The notes: a model not told the origin generated them from the sequence alone. A DNA stretch of 64,000 nucleotides from Sipunculus nudus (GCA_026874595.1 CM049320.1:42108714-42172713), one strand, 5' to 3'; positions 49,366 to 63,700 are shown, counted from the first letter of the stretch. Translations and numbers: made by a program.

Positions 49366-52300
49366 TTACACCTAGTTATGGCTCTGCGTGTTGGTAAACC
49401 CAGTCCACGTGTCTATTTATCATAACAAGGCCAAGTGACCGGTAGTCCGATTATGAGCCGCAATACGTGGTGTTTCAGCCTGCGGGAACATATATTTCTT
49501 TTATTGGGCCATGTCTGTCGGGGACACTTTTTTTCGTGGCTCCGCAATGCACACGGCCCCACGCGCTGTGTTTATGTTGAAACCTGTGATCGCGCCTGGT
49601 CTACTGTTTCGAACACTGTTTACAGGAGTAAACTAACGGTTTCAGGCCAATTTTTTTTGGCAGGTACAGGTTTATTTTTAAAGGAAAAAGCTATTTTTCG
49701 TGTTAATATAAAATGCTTTATAGGTGATTAGGTCACTTTAGGTATGCATTTTAGGTATAATTCAGATGCAACTTCTGTATTATGCAAATGTGTCCGCAAC
49801 AGCTGATAATACGTCGTTGACCAGATTCTCTTCAAACTTTCCATGGTGATAGAGACACATGTGCAAACTAGAACACTGACATGTCAGGAAGGGCCCCTCA
49901 AAAGGCACATAAACTTCCAGTACAAGCAAGAGACGTTTGAAAAAAAATATGACCCTTGCACCCTCAAACTTAAACGTATTCTTCTCCTAATGGTAAGTAA
50001 GCAATAGGTGAATGATGGAGGGATAAGATGAAAACACTGGCTTTAAATATCACCACACGCTAATGAGAGTACCTCAAAATTCCTCCCCTATTGGTATGTG
50101 AACTATATGTGAAAGATGAAAGGTTCAGGATAAAAAGTCTGGTTTGAAATGCATCCTAAATCTTTTAAAAGAAGTGGGTCCTGTGACCTTGAACTGTGAC
50201 CCAAAAAACAATAAGGTTCTTGCTTTAGTGGTGGTTCATATATATAAAGTTTGAAATCAGTATGTCAATCCAAACTGGAGTTATCATCGATAAACAAAAT
50301 TGTGGATGGACAGACGGACAGGGAAATTACTAAATGACACCCACTAGTTCAAATTGGGCACTAAAGTGGTACATTGTTTTTCAATCTGTGCATTAAATGT
50401 AATGAATTTGTTTGCTGTGCTACAATTGAGACGTGTCCACCTCAATTTCAGAGTGTGGAAAATACTTTTAAAACAGTGTTAAATTGAAGAAAAAAAAAAG
50501 AAAAAAAAATGGCATCTCCAGTCTTGCACAGCTGAAAGGGCTATCCATGATCAATGAACTTACTGAATTTCAGAACGACCATGCAATCATCACAGATATA
50601 GTTTATCTGATGTATGAATTTATACTTTAAACCGCTGAAAATGTTAAAATTTTACATTAGTGTCTGCAGCAGTTATGAAGAACTGGTTGGGCCGATTTTC
50701 TTCATGTTTTACATGGTAAAAATATTATATGTACAGATGATACACAAAATGTCATTACTCAAGCTGAGTGCAAAATATTACTTTACAGCCCAGAAAACTC
50801 ACACGTCTTCATTTTCAAAGTGCCAAAATACACAAAAATGCACTTAATTGCTACAATATTGGTCACACTCTTGGCATGCATGTAGATTTACCACAGACAT
50901 ACCTTGATTTCTAGGTCCTAGGCTGGATGGGTACTATTTGTGGCCTGTTAATGGGCAGAAGGATGAACGCCTTGATGCCACAACAGAGGGTTGATAAATG
51001 GTGATTGATATAACTCAAATGACCAATGGTCAGCTGAGTTAAAAATGCGATCATGGTGAAGGGGCTTAATTCAAGGACACTCACTCATGACAGGTGAGAT
51101 ATCAACTCTTAGCCCTTCCCAGTCTAGAAAACCTCAATCAGGTCAAGTGAGAGGTCATTCCTCTTAGCTCGGTCTTTCAAGGGCATCCTTCTCATGACTG
51201 AAGAAATGTTACCAATACGAATGGATCAACTTATAAATTTGTCAGTGTAAATTGAAATCAATATAAATTGGCACAGGTACTTGTAATTACAACAGAATAA
51301 AACTTGCAGTATTATAATATTATGAAGGACATTGCCATTCAGCTTATCAGCAATTACTAATGTGAACCAGAAATATTGCAAGCAAATAATAGGCTTAAGT
51401 GAAAATGTTAAAATTGTAGAGGTAAGCATGTTTTAGGGGCCTGTTCACCTCCTTATGAAAAAAGAGAGAGATTTCTGGATCAAAGGGTTATTTTGGTTGT
51501 GAAAAGTTCTTTAAAAACACCTCTAAGAAGGATGCATGAACACGCTTATTAATATGTTTGTAAACACAGCAATGTTGACAAAGGGGAAAAAACATGTAAC
51601 CTAAGGTGGTAGGCTGCATATATGCAGAGGCAGAAAGGTCACTTGTTGAAAACGCCATTTGCAAAGCTCTGGCTTATCTGACTTGCCACCAGGTGCCCTT
51701 GTTGAATTTGTTTTATTTTTGCAGGCCCCCACATATAATAAACGTGTTGATATAAACAAAACAAGCAGCTTGTGTGGGGTGATATCCACTTTCTCTGGCC
51801 TATTTTTTTTTTTTATGAAAGCTTGAAGTGATTACCTTCTGTTTATACCTGTCAGAAAGGTGATTAGGTCCCTTAAAGACGAAAAGTATTGGTCATCCGC
51901 ACAAAAGGCAGCATGTCATGTCTCCACATACAAACTCAATTCAGTGGTCTCATCATATTCCCTGATCTAATCAATTTAACATTACACACTGCTTGTATAG
52001 GAAGCATTTGCTGTGGACAGCCACAAGGTGCTGGCAGAGGGCAAAGATTCTACCACCACTGGTTTCAACAAGTGAAGCAATGAAATCCAGAAATATGAAA
52101 GCTTGATGTGGCACGAATAAAACACTGCACACCTGGTGGCAGTCTACATTAAATACTGTGGATGCAAGCAGTGTGTTGAATGAAATGGATCAATTGAAGT
52201 AATGTATCGAGACCATTGTGTAACAGGAGTGCACACCTATGCACACATTTCTTTAAATCGCTTAGGAAGTTAACATGTCTGTAATATATCGACCCTTGAA

Positions 52301-53248
52301 TCCACATATTAAACTGAATAATTTATTTCTCAGTGAGCAAAGTATAAAAAAATTCCTACTTATTCAATTTTATTAAATTGTCAATGCTTAGCATTCCAGA
52401 TGATGTACACTTTGTCCATACACAAGGCATCATAAAATCAAGAGGAAGCTACATTTTGTGTTGTAATTTGTCTCTGGAGCAACAGAAGGCCACAGAAAAT
52501 AAACTGCATGATATACATGAATAGGAAAGTTGAAGGAAGCTAAATCCTTTCAGAGTGAAAGGTGATATGCACTTTGATTTCAAAATATTACCAGCATTTT
52601 AATAATAGAAACATGGCCATCTGTTAGGGAACATTGACTCTAAGCATCTTTATAATACACATATACTGCCTGAAATGTTAAGGATAAAAGATTTCCCTTG
52701 AATACATTCATCTAAGGCAACACCATAATCAGAAACAGAATATTCCAGGCAACATAAAATATTTATCACTCTTGCATACAGAGACATACTGGTAATGCCA
52801 CTTGGTCTACAGATAGATTAATAGTACATTTTATAGAATTTCATTCCTGGCTGTACGGATTTCAGTAACAAAGAATATGAAGAAATGGACTGCACAACCA
52901 AAACAAGCACGCTGTGTGCAATATCCAAAACATCCAATAGATATGCTTATACAATCACTACAGAGATATTTATATCTGTTAACAACAGTTCTCCTCACAG
53001 GCTTACTTTCTTCTTCAGCCAGGCAAGGCAAACTTCAGAACTCCAGCCTTCACTGTCCAAGAGATCAATTCCAAGTTTATGTTGATTTCCATTATATTCC
53101 GTTCTCTGTACTTTACACGTCCTATCAGTTTTTCATTATGTCGTTTTAAAAGCAGTAATATAGGTCAAGGAAATTGGTGGCAGATATTGTTTTAGGTGTA
53201 AATTCAAGCTTAAGTAGATGGAACCTACTCTTAAAGTAGGCAAGGCAG
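49366..53248. other. Intergenic 3' of USP5
   Basis: No gene seen. The block 49820-50340 has the look of a dispersed repeat (CCTTGAACTGTGACC, GGACAGACGGACAGGG), similar in style to 57990-58670. Part of the 53 kb end may be USP5 3'UTR. Confidence 0.55.
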
Positions 53249-53254
53249 TTTATT
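53249..53254 (-). terminator. Candidate USP5 polyadenylation signal
   Basis: TTTATT on the + strand (AATAAA on the - strand) lies about 65 bp past the USP5 stop. Other copies occur further on (for example near 52322), so a longer 3'UTR is possible. Confidence 0.4.
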
Positions 53255-53316
53255 AATATAAATTCCTATACTATCAATAACAAATGATAAATTACAGTAT
53301 TTTCTTTTGTGGCAGT

Positions 53317-53489
53317 TCATATTCTTCTATACATATACAAGTAAGCCAAGTCTTTAGGTGGGTGTTCAGAAAGCGCTACTTTTTCATCATTGAATATGAC
53401 CCATCGCCCGTCCTTGAAGATATGGCACACATAGTGTCCGCACTGTGTGGATGTTCCCATGTGACTGATGAAGGCTTGTAGTTTGTACT
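53317..53489 (-). CDS. USP5: USP5 terminal exon with catalytic His box
   Basis: Encodes [20 protein letters not shown] and continues [26 protein letters not shown]. The His of CGHYVCH is the catalytic His, and the Asn/Asp in FNDEKV is where the third catalytic residue lies. The protein ends YLYMYRRI; human USP5 ends two residues later. The acceptor is TTTCTTTCAG. Confidence 0.93.
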
Positions 53490-54495
53490 CTGAAAGAAAT
53501 AAACTCAATCTAAAGTTCAGCTCACATATCATAACAACAGTAAAGGTACCAGGTACCAGGCTAATCATTTGATATCACAGACCATGTCAATCAATGCCAT
53601 GGGGTTAGGATGTTTAGTGGTTAAGATAATGGACTACTGAGCAATTGATTCCAGTTTATTCCTGGCGCCATATCAGCCCTCTGACGTTACCAGTGTCAAG
53701 GATGCACTGTAACACTCTATGAGGATGCACATATTTTTGTCTTTTTAGAAAATGCCTGGTGGCCTAAAAGTACGCTGTGACTTGACAGGCCAATTGTTAG
53801 CAGTATTAGTATACCTACTAACAACACCTACACTGTGGGAGAAAATTTTGTTTCAATTTAGCATATCCGTAAATCCAGCTGTATGTTTCTTGAATTTTTT
53901 ACTGTAAAAATACAAGCATGGCTCCCATAGGTTACTAAACTATAGCCAACTTGTATTTGATACAGGAAATGACTCACTACCACAGAGAGAGATTTTCAAT
54001 TTGGTTTGCAAGTTCAAATGTATTAATTTGTGTTAAATCATTACTGATAGCCTAATATTCAGATTAAAAGCTGTTTAACTTTACCAGAATATCAATCTAA
54101 CAGGATGGATGACCACTTTTGTACATTCCCCCTTAGGACTTGTATCATGACTCACAGTAGGTTTACCAATTAAATATAAACTACTATACTTCTGATTCCT
54201 GTAATCACTCTAGTTCATTCTCTGACAAAACCTAATAAAAACTAAATGGAGAACTCTTGATAGGACCTCATGAGATTCACTCTAATGCTTTAACTACAGT
54301 TATGATTTCTGGATTTTTCCTAACCCTGTGCATATAGCACTGAAAATTTAATTGGATATCCTTATGCTCATTCAATAGGCAACAGTCACCCAGTCTTGAA
54401 AAATGTCCATCTCAGTCAAAATAAATTAGTTGGAATTTTGAACATCATAATTTAAAGATGGAAAGATTGAAATTAATGATGTATTATTTATCATA

Positions 54496-54544
<49 letters not shown>

Positions 54545-54736
54545 CAAAACCACACCGTTAGCTTCATTCTAACCACATTCACCTGATGATCGGGTTGCAT
54601 CCTGTGAAACAGACTGTTGTGAATTTACGGTGTTGTTTTTTTCAGAGTTATACCGCTCTGGCCTAGTCTGTAGGCCATAGAGCACTTAACAATGGGGGTA
54701 CCTCTACCTTCTATAAATATATATATATATATATAG

Positions 54737-54788
<52 letters not shown>

Positions 54789-57700
54789 TTACAAAACTTA
54801 ACTAAAATGATTTAAAATAAAACTTTTCAGTAATGCTAAATGTGCAACTGAAAAATAAAATTATCATTTTGTATAATGTGATTATACTTTAAATCACATA
54901 ATAATTACAAGGACAGACATCTTTGTGCTTTGTGGTTTTATATTGTGAGGCTTTCTTACTTCCAGTGCCATCCCTGCACTGTGAGCCTGCTTGTTCTTGT
55001 TCTGAGGCCCCTGATTGGTCAGTCTCCATGGGCATGTCAAGCTCCCCAGCATGACTGAATATCCAATCAGCAGCCCGGTCTACTTGGTTGTCCTGGAAAC
55101 AGAAATGAATATTCACGAACACAACACATTTTTCTAAGAATATATATACATATTAAAATCATTTAAAATAGAAGCCACAATTATATAATAGCTATTGCAT
55201 CTTTCTCAAATTTACTATTAAGACACTTAAATCTCTAAGCATATATTGCTTTCTCTAATCACTGGGCCAATGAAACATCTGGTGTCCAGGAAAAGGTCTA
55301 CTTGAGTGGCTTTGACAGATCTGTGAGGTAGCCATGTTTTAACTAAAATGAACTTTATGGTAAGTTTACTGCCTCTTCCAGGAGGGTATGCATTCATCCA
55401 AGTTTGTTTGTGTTTGTTAAAAAAATACTCAAGAAATTTTCCAGGCATTTCAGGAATGGCCCAATGAAGAATTGTTTAGACTTTTAGTGTGGATCAGGCA
55501 CATAATCTGGTTTCAGGGATGTCATCAAGGAATAATATTTACAAATGTAAGAGTCTGTTATGCATGAATGAACCTGGGAATACAGGCCAAACTAAGTGAA
55601 TACAAACACAGGCTGGGAAGCATTCAAGAACAGGGACTCCCCACATGGCGAAGGCTTGCATTCCTTATATTAGAATGCAAATGTCTAGTTTGCACACAAA
55701 GTCTAGAGTGATATCAATGAATCTGAAAAATGACCTTCCTGTAACATGATATGAATCCTTAATACCAGCTTATCAGAATTTCACACAGCAGTTGAGGTAG
55801 ACTGTAAGCCCCTGAATTTGCATATAAGAAAATCACATTTGTAAGTTCAAGACACACCATTACCACATGGTGAGCAGTGTATTGTGTTTCTGAGGTTCTG
55901 CTGAAAACTTGGGATACCAGAACAACAGTGAAATTCTAGCCATCAACTTATGTAGAGACAGGTGGCACTGTCTGTAATGTTTAACCGCTTTAAACCAGAT
56001 GCAGTGTTCCAGGCCTGACTGAAGGTTTTCCTGTCACCACTGCTGTAGACTGCATTCTCTGTGTAACCTAATCACATTTAAAACTAAAAAACATCGTGGA
56101 CAAACACGCCTGTGCCTGGCTTGGACTACAGCTCTATCCTGCTTCCTTGTTGTTTATATAAGCTCTACTTACTGTAGCTTTGAGTGCTTTGGTTGCCTGT
56201 TCCCTAGTAAATCCCATGGACATGATCATGGCCAAGTGTTCCTCATTAGGCACAAACTCCCTGGCTCCCTTCTTCTTAGACCCTGGCAGCTTTAGTGGTG
56301 CCGCAAAATCTAAGAAGACAAAAGTGTGAAATAATAAAAGACAAAAGTGTGAAATCTAAAAAGACAAAAGTGTGAAAGTTTATTCATTTGATCTTTCTAC
56401 TTAAATATCTATATAAGCCTTCTACAAAAACCAACAGAGATCTTTTTTAATCTAAATTTTTATTATCTATTACTTATTATTGCATACATTGATGAAATGT
56501 ATGCAGTTATCATTAATTCAAATGTATTTTAAATGACCTATTCTGTACCTAGGTATTCTATAAAAGTACTATACCCCTACCTGGACTTGATCATCTCGGA
56601 ATTACCTGTACCTGTTCCTATGTACTTTCACATGTACCTGGCCCAAACCCCTTGGGTGTGATTTTTCAAAGGTTAAATTTACAATTATGGTTGGGGTCTA
56701 AACAAGATATATCAGAAATATTTTTGCTGAACCTTATTAGGAACTAATTTAAGTGAATATTTATTGAACAGTCATCAAATGACCATACACTTTTCTGAAA
56801 TATGTATATAAACCCATTTTAGGTAAAATTTGTTAATGAAAAGGTTCAATCAAATCTATCATGTTTAGAATTCTATCTCTTGAATGGGATTATATCCACA
56901 TGCACAGAACTTCTCTCACATATGCAGAGTTTTTATGATTAATAAATTTTGATTTCAAGATACATGACATGGTGAATTTTCTCTTAATAAATAAAGGACA
57001 TATTCTTGGTGTTTATACAATGCAAGTTTACATGAAGTGTGTGTTGTGCCAGGATTACAGACCTGCGTCTTCCATGTGCGTCATGACCCACTCCATGGCC
57101 TGCTCGAGCCCTGCATTGTTGGTGTGGTACACGGCCTTCTTACATGCCTCCAGTGGGAACCCCATGTCCATAACCTGACTCACCAGGCCTTCATTTATAT
57201 TCACCTCTGTAACAATTACTGACAGTATGGAACATTCATGTTTATAAAAGAATATTCATCTGATTAAACAAACAGAATGCAACTCACCATGGTTAATGCA
57301 AGATTATATATCAGAGTCAACCCTGATGAGATATAGCAGAACAAAGGTCCAATCAAAACCTGCAGGACCATGCTTAGATCAAGCATTATTATAAAGGTTT
57401 CTTAATTCTCCCATCTCTCTGTACATTAATTATCTGAGTATAAAGAACATACAGATATCAGTGTTAACAATCTGCCTATACTGGCCATTATACTGATATC
57501 TTCAATCTGTAAAACAACACAATCTTTTGATATACCCCATTTTTTTTAACTAAACCTTCACACAAACAGGAATGCACAGGGTGTAAGGTCTAGAAAGCTT
57601 TCCCTGTATCATTAAGACCACTGTGCCAGACATCTAAGCTGCCATTTTTGTTGTTAAATTTACTAGATGTTTTCCCTAAAAGGGCCAATGAATAAAACAA

Positions 57701-60700
57701 AAATTTCTTGTCTTCATTCAATTTAAAAGCTCTAGACTAGTGCCAGACTGCCTGCATGCTGGTGTCTGGGGTGTGTAGAAGCTCATCGTGGAGTGGGCGT
57801 GGTTGCTGCTCAGCTCACTTGTCTAACTTCTTGTCTTGAATTCAATATTGGGTGTTCTTGAGCTAACTTGGGAAAGGTGTCTTGGAAAAATTTGCACCAG
57901 GCTTGGTGTGGCAGCTATAAATACTATAACTAAAATATCAGCAGAAGCTGACAAAAGCCCTCCGCCAAAAGAACATTGTTATAGGTGGTAATAGTAACAA
58001 GTGCGAAATATTTGTTTGCACATGGATGTGTATCTGTACATGTCTCAGTTATAAATTTAAACTGGAGAGTTATGTACCAGGTTTCATAACAATTCACCAA
58101 ATGCTTCCTGAGAAATAAGCTCCTAAATTTTACTCTATTCTAAGCTGTGTGACCTTGAAAAGTAGGCCAAGGTCACCCATCTTTGAACATGACCAAGATT
58201 TTGTAAATATGCATCAGCACTGAGGAAATGAAGTTCCTGTGTTGAATAGGCCTACCTTTGGAGATATCCCGCTCACAAGGCCAAAGTTGAAAAATCCGAT
58301 AAAAATTTATTCAAAATCAGATATTGTAGGTGGCGCCCCCTTACTTGTGCAGCAGGTACAGACCATCAGTCCCAATGACCATAGTAAATTTTGTGAAAAT
58401 CCACCCAATGGTTCCTAAGAAATAAGCTTCTAAGTGTTTTTCTATAATCCCCTCTAAAATGTAGAAAATCGGTCAAGGTCACCCATCTTCGAACTTGACT
58501 GAGATTTTGTCAATATACATCTTCACCGAAGAAATAAAATTCCTAAGGTGAATCCTTTTAGAGATATCCTGCTCACAAGGTAAAAGTTAACGGATGCCGG
58601 ACTGACGGGCGGACGGACAGCTTGGGTGATGACAATAGCCCATCAGACTAAGGGCTGAGGGCTAAAAACGCTATAAAAAAATGTCCTCTTCTTTTTCTCT
58701 TAACAATATTTAGAGGCCAAATTTCCAGAAACTACGTCTATGACCTTCTGTTGTTAGTGAGGGAGCCAATGCGGGCCCCAGCTTGCTGGAGAAATGTGAT
58801 CAGCCTGAACCTTGACTCCACTTTTTCATTTCATTCTGTTTTTCCTATAAGAAGCCTCACCCTACAAGACCATCCCTACTCTGTCATGAAAGTGTAAAGA
58901 GATCCATAATTCCATGGTAACAGTTTTACATAATCTGTACACGTTATGTGTCACCTGGTTCAGCTGATCCTGCTGCATCCTCAGGTAGCTCCTCTTCTCC
59001 TGTCTGTAACCCCTGACCTCTCAAGGCTGTAAGGTCAAGGTCATCTGGAACATCTACCGAGACATCTGTTATCACAAAAGAAACAGAAGTCAGAAAAGTT
59101 TACATGTAACTGTCAACAGCGATCCTTCTTAATTTAATTTTGCGTAAACTTTCACTGATGACATATATATGAATAATTTTATGTTCATAATGAGATGCTG
59201 TCAGACTGTTCATGTTTTCCATTGCCCAAACTTCCATAGCCCTTATGCTCTCACCTGCTGAATTAATTATGCTATTCAGCTCAAAAATCACTCCTACACA
59301 GAAGGCTGTCCATACCTTGGGTTCCGAGAGCTGTTTATAAGACAATAATGTACTCACAAAGACGTCAGAAAGGTCGGTCAAATTTGGAATTGCTATATCA
59401 GTGTTGAAAATATCCCAATTATTGTGAAGTGTGAGGCCACATTTTGTATTATTTGTCTCATGCGAAAATTCACTGCAAAGATAAGACATTAATATATACT
59501 CAGCAGTTGGTCGAATAGCTCCTGCAACCTTTGGCCTAGAACATTTTATACTGTCTCCTATGTATGAAACACGTCCTGGAAAAACACCTGGGCGGGGGTA
59601 CTGGAATAGACTACACTTGTTTTGTTTTGGATGAGTCACCCAAATTAAGCATTTGTCAGGTGATTGACTGTTTACATTGCTTACAGTAAGTTGAGTGGTT
59701 GCTTGCAGATGCTCATCTCATGATTATTCATTGAATATGTTATTTAGGTCACATAGAGTTCATGATTAGGTTTAAAGGATAATATCTTATGCATCATCAG
59801 GCCAGTAACATTAGCGCAATTTTAAGCTACTGAAATAACTGTTGAGGAGCTACTATATTGACTGAAATGTTTTTGGTATTAGCAGATGTTTCCACTTCTA
59901 ATCAGACTTTTACTTTTTGCTAACACCTTAGCAGTAGCATCTGTAGATGAAAATTCAGAAGGAGATCCAGCAACACCCTTGAAACACAGGAGTATGAACT
60001 ATAACAGTCAGAGCTGAACTTGATATATGAAGTAAAGTTAAAATTATTAAATATACAGACAATATTAAATCAAATGCACTAAGCTTTACATTTGACAAAA
60101 CCTACCTAGTTTAACAGGTGTCCAGTTATCTGAAACAGTAAACTTTTTCAACTGGATGAATAAATAATCAGGGAATGTCTTCAAACGTGTGGTTCTGAAA
60201 ATAAAAACAGGTAATAATGAGGCTACCATTGTATACATGTAAAGTAAATGCCTGAAATAAGAATTTCAATGCATCACAATATACAAGAGGGAAAGGTGGA
60301 GAGAAAAATCTGATGCAAACAGCAGACAATACACAGCATATCCTACTCTTATTTGACAATTTGGGCGTGGTCCAAAAAAGTGTCACTGTGCTTTTAAACT
60401 TTGCAAATACACATCCTCTCCACAGATATTTTCTTATCGGGACCCTGTCCGACGAGGACTTTCGTGTCATATCCCTGCACACCTTGCAAACCCTGCCACT
60501 TATTTCTCTAACTTTCAGGAACCTGCTCATGGGGGTTGCCATTTTGCATACAAACTAAAATCTGGATGTCACAGGTCACTTTTTGGAATTATGGGTATAC
60601 AGTAATATATAATATCAGGTAAACATTCTGCAATATCACTATATGAGCATTCCTATTTTTAATTTCAAATTATAAAAAAAAATATAAACTCAGGTCTCTC

Positions 60701-63700
60701 TGCTTTGTAATTCTGATTTACATAATGACACATAATAAGTTTTATCACATAGTAAGCTTTGTATATGGCAGTTACACTTACTTTTGTGCTGTAGTTTTTG
60801 CCTGGACAGCAGTACTGTAGAAATCATCCACAACTTCCGCTGCTGCTAACAGATCAACACAGGCAGACAGTGGTACACGTGGACGGACCAGTTCCTTTGG
60901 ATCTCTATATAATAATAAAAACACACAAAGTGATAAAAAGGATCAGTTAAACATTATTTATCAGAGCCAATAAACTTCAACTTATATTCAGCCCTATTAT
61001 ACTGGAAGAACAAGCTTATACTGTAAGATAAAACCATCTTCAAAATGATAAGTGTCTGGCCAAAACCATATTTCACTTGAGCAGTATAGCTTTACAGATA
61101 TTGGTCATATACCTCACTGATACATGTAATCATACTTTAATATACATGCAGTGTTTTAATCAATATGCAAATCAACTGTACAAGATACTTTGATATTTAA
61201 AGAAAAAAGAAAACTCCAGCATCAGCAGGGCTGAAAAATCTTAAACTAGAGGATCTGAAAGTAAAGTTTTCCATTTTGATAATCAGGTAATACAGGTAAG
61301 TAACTACATATATGATTTAAACACGTATCTGATACATCAAGTCTGAAAAGTAGAAACACACAACTCACACAGTTTGACTGTATTATATAGTCATATTTTT
61401 AATCTTATTCAGTTTCTATTTCTTATTCTGATTTATATCAAATAAATTAAGATAATGTCAAATATATTTATACATATCAACCAAAAAGTGATGATGCACA
61501 GACTGACAGTTTTGTTTATATCCACATGTTTATAACTTTTTCCTGTTTGTCAACATCAAAAAGAGTTCCAGGTTTTAATACTTGAAGCTTGTGTATACAC
61601 AAGCTCATAACTCAAGAATTTTCTATGCAGAAATTACTTACAGTACTAGTCCTTTCATATAAGTGGGAGGAATTGGTTGTAAAATCGTAGCCGTTGAATG
61701 AAAGACAGCAAAGGACCCATACGTCACATCACTCAGATGAATTTTGGAAAGTTTTAGCAAATGCAAAATATCCTTTTATTGATTTTTTTAATGTATATAT
61801 ATATATATAGATATATATATATATATATATATATTGGCATTAGAAATGCTAAGAGGAAACTATTTTACAATTTTCCATTTTCAAATGAGCATTAACCAAA
61901 TTTCATAAGAAAGTTAAAACAAGCCAATTAAGTATACATTGCATGTGCAATGAATAATATGTGAATTTTGAGGTATAAAACCATTTTATGATACAATATT
62001 GAAAAGAATAGTAATGTTATATGAATAGGTAAATTTTAAAAATCATCGAAATGTATAATATAATATTTCTCAACAGTTAATCTTATGGCCATGACAGCTA
62101 AAAATTAAGTCACATGAATTTTGCCCAATATTCCTGATTGAGTGTTCCAGTGTCATAGTATGCATGGTCTAGCCAACACTGGTGGCCCCACTGATGGCAT
62201 GATATGGGGGATTTACCATCGAAATGCATTATGGTCATGTGTTGTTAAAACCAGATCTGAAATTGTTTATTAAAGACATATAGAAATTTCTATTTGTCTT
62301 ACTTAATCTTTGTTGATTATTCTTTTTTTATTTTTAATTGCAAAAGAAGTATAATAGTAGTTGGTTTAAAAACCGATCTCTGCCAATTGATCACAATGGC
62401 AGCCATGTTTTATCTCGCCAAAGGATCAGGAAGCATTAAAATATGGAAAAAACACAAATAATTTCTCTTTGAGGGATTAAATATTTTATCTGAATTCTAC
62501 AACACAAAAATTACACCCTGCACATTAACACATCATTAGATATGAACACTGGCGCAGCATAGCTGCCCTTTAAAGGAAATAGTCAAGAAAGATGGAAATA
62601 AGAAATAATCATAAACTATATACATTTATATGTAAGGGATCTAATTGGTCAAAAATTTTACATCTGAAATATTATCAATTGGTCATACTGACTCACAGTT
62701 TTTCTCCCTTTGCTTCAGCTTGTTTCTTCTTTGCTTCATAAGCAGCAACTTCCTCTGTTAAAAGTAACATTTAGATGTGTATGACAACTATAAGAGTGGA
62801 AAATTTAGAGAGTTATAGAAACAAAATCACTGGTATCCTATTTTCTTTAACAACTGAGCAGTCATTCATACAGTAACCTGTAACATTTAATCACAAAGGT
62901 ACCTGAAATATCTGGTATATTCTTATCACAATTGACTACTTACTATCCTCAGCAACTTATTAAACTTTTCAATCATTTCCTCATACAGCTATCTGCAGCC
63001 ATCTGGTATCTGCTATATAATAGTTACAAATGTTCCTGCCAAATTTACCCAGTCCTTTGTTGGCAAAGCAGAACTCCATCATATGCTAAGCCGACAAAAT
63101 AATAAAATTAGTCATTTATGCACTGCCAAAAATAATTTTCTTGAAAAAATAAAATTTATTATCCAAAGAAATTTTTCTGAACATTCCTTATCCAAAGAAA
63201 TGTTTCTGTTGACAAGCAATCCTCAAGTTATTTTTTCTTGATTTATAGGCAGCATGCTTAAAGTCAAGAAAAAACGTCTAGATTTTCTTAAGACATCTTA
63301 TCACATAAAAATTCCATCATAATATCTGCAGATATTTCTTGCCCTATTGTTTTCTGAGAGCAAGAAATATTTTCTATTCAGAATAAAAAAATTCTAATCA
63401 AAAGAAAAACTTTCCTTAACAATTACAAGAAAAAGATTTTTTTTTTATATTAAGAAATTATAGGGAGTGGGGCAAGAAAATTTATCTTTTCATGAAAATT
63501 ATTTTTGGCAGTGTGAAAAATATGGCTGCAACTGATAAAAAATTGACATGTACTGGATGTACATGTTGTTATAAGGGTGTACCTTTGTTAACGGCTGCCT
63601 CAACAGGGATTGGGACACTGAGTAGAAAGCTGTCTTGTGTGGTATACTTGACTTTCTTGGACTGTGTACACTGTACTCTCTCCTCCACCTGGAATTTGAG

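Larger units (their letters stand above)
53490..54959 (-). other. USP5 intron (last)
   Basis: Contains (TA)n tracts at 54497-54537 and 54716-54786, the hammerhead-like repeat between them, and a hairpin at 54653-54681. Nothing else recognised. Confidence 0.75.

Noticed and set aside
48951-49397. 148-codon plus frame
   Set aside because: It lies across the 427-bp TIR element and starts inside one TIR; GC-rich sequence has fewer stops.
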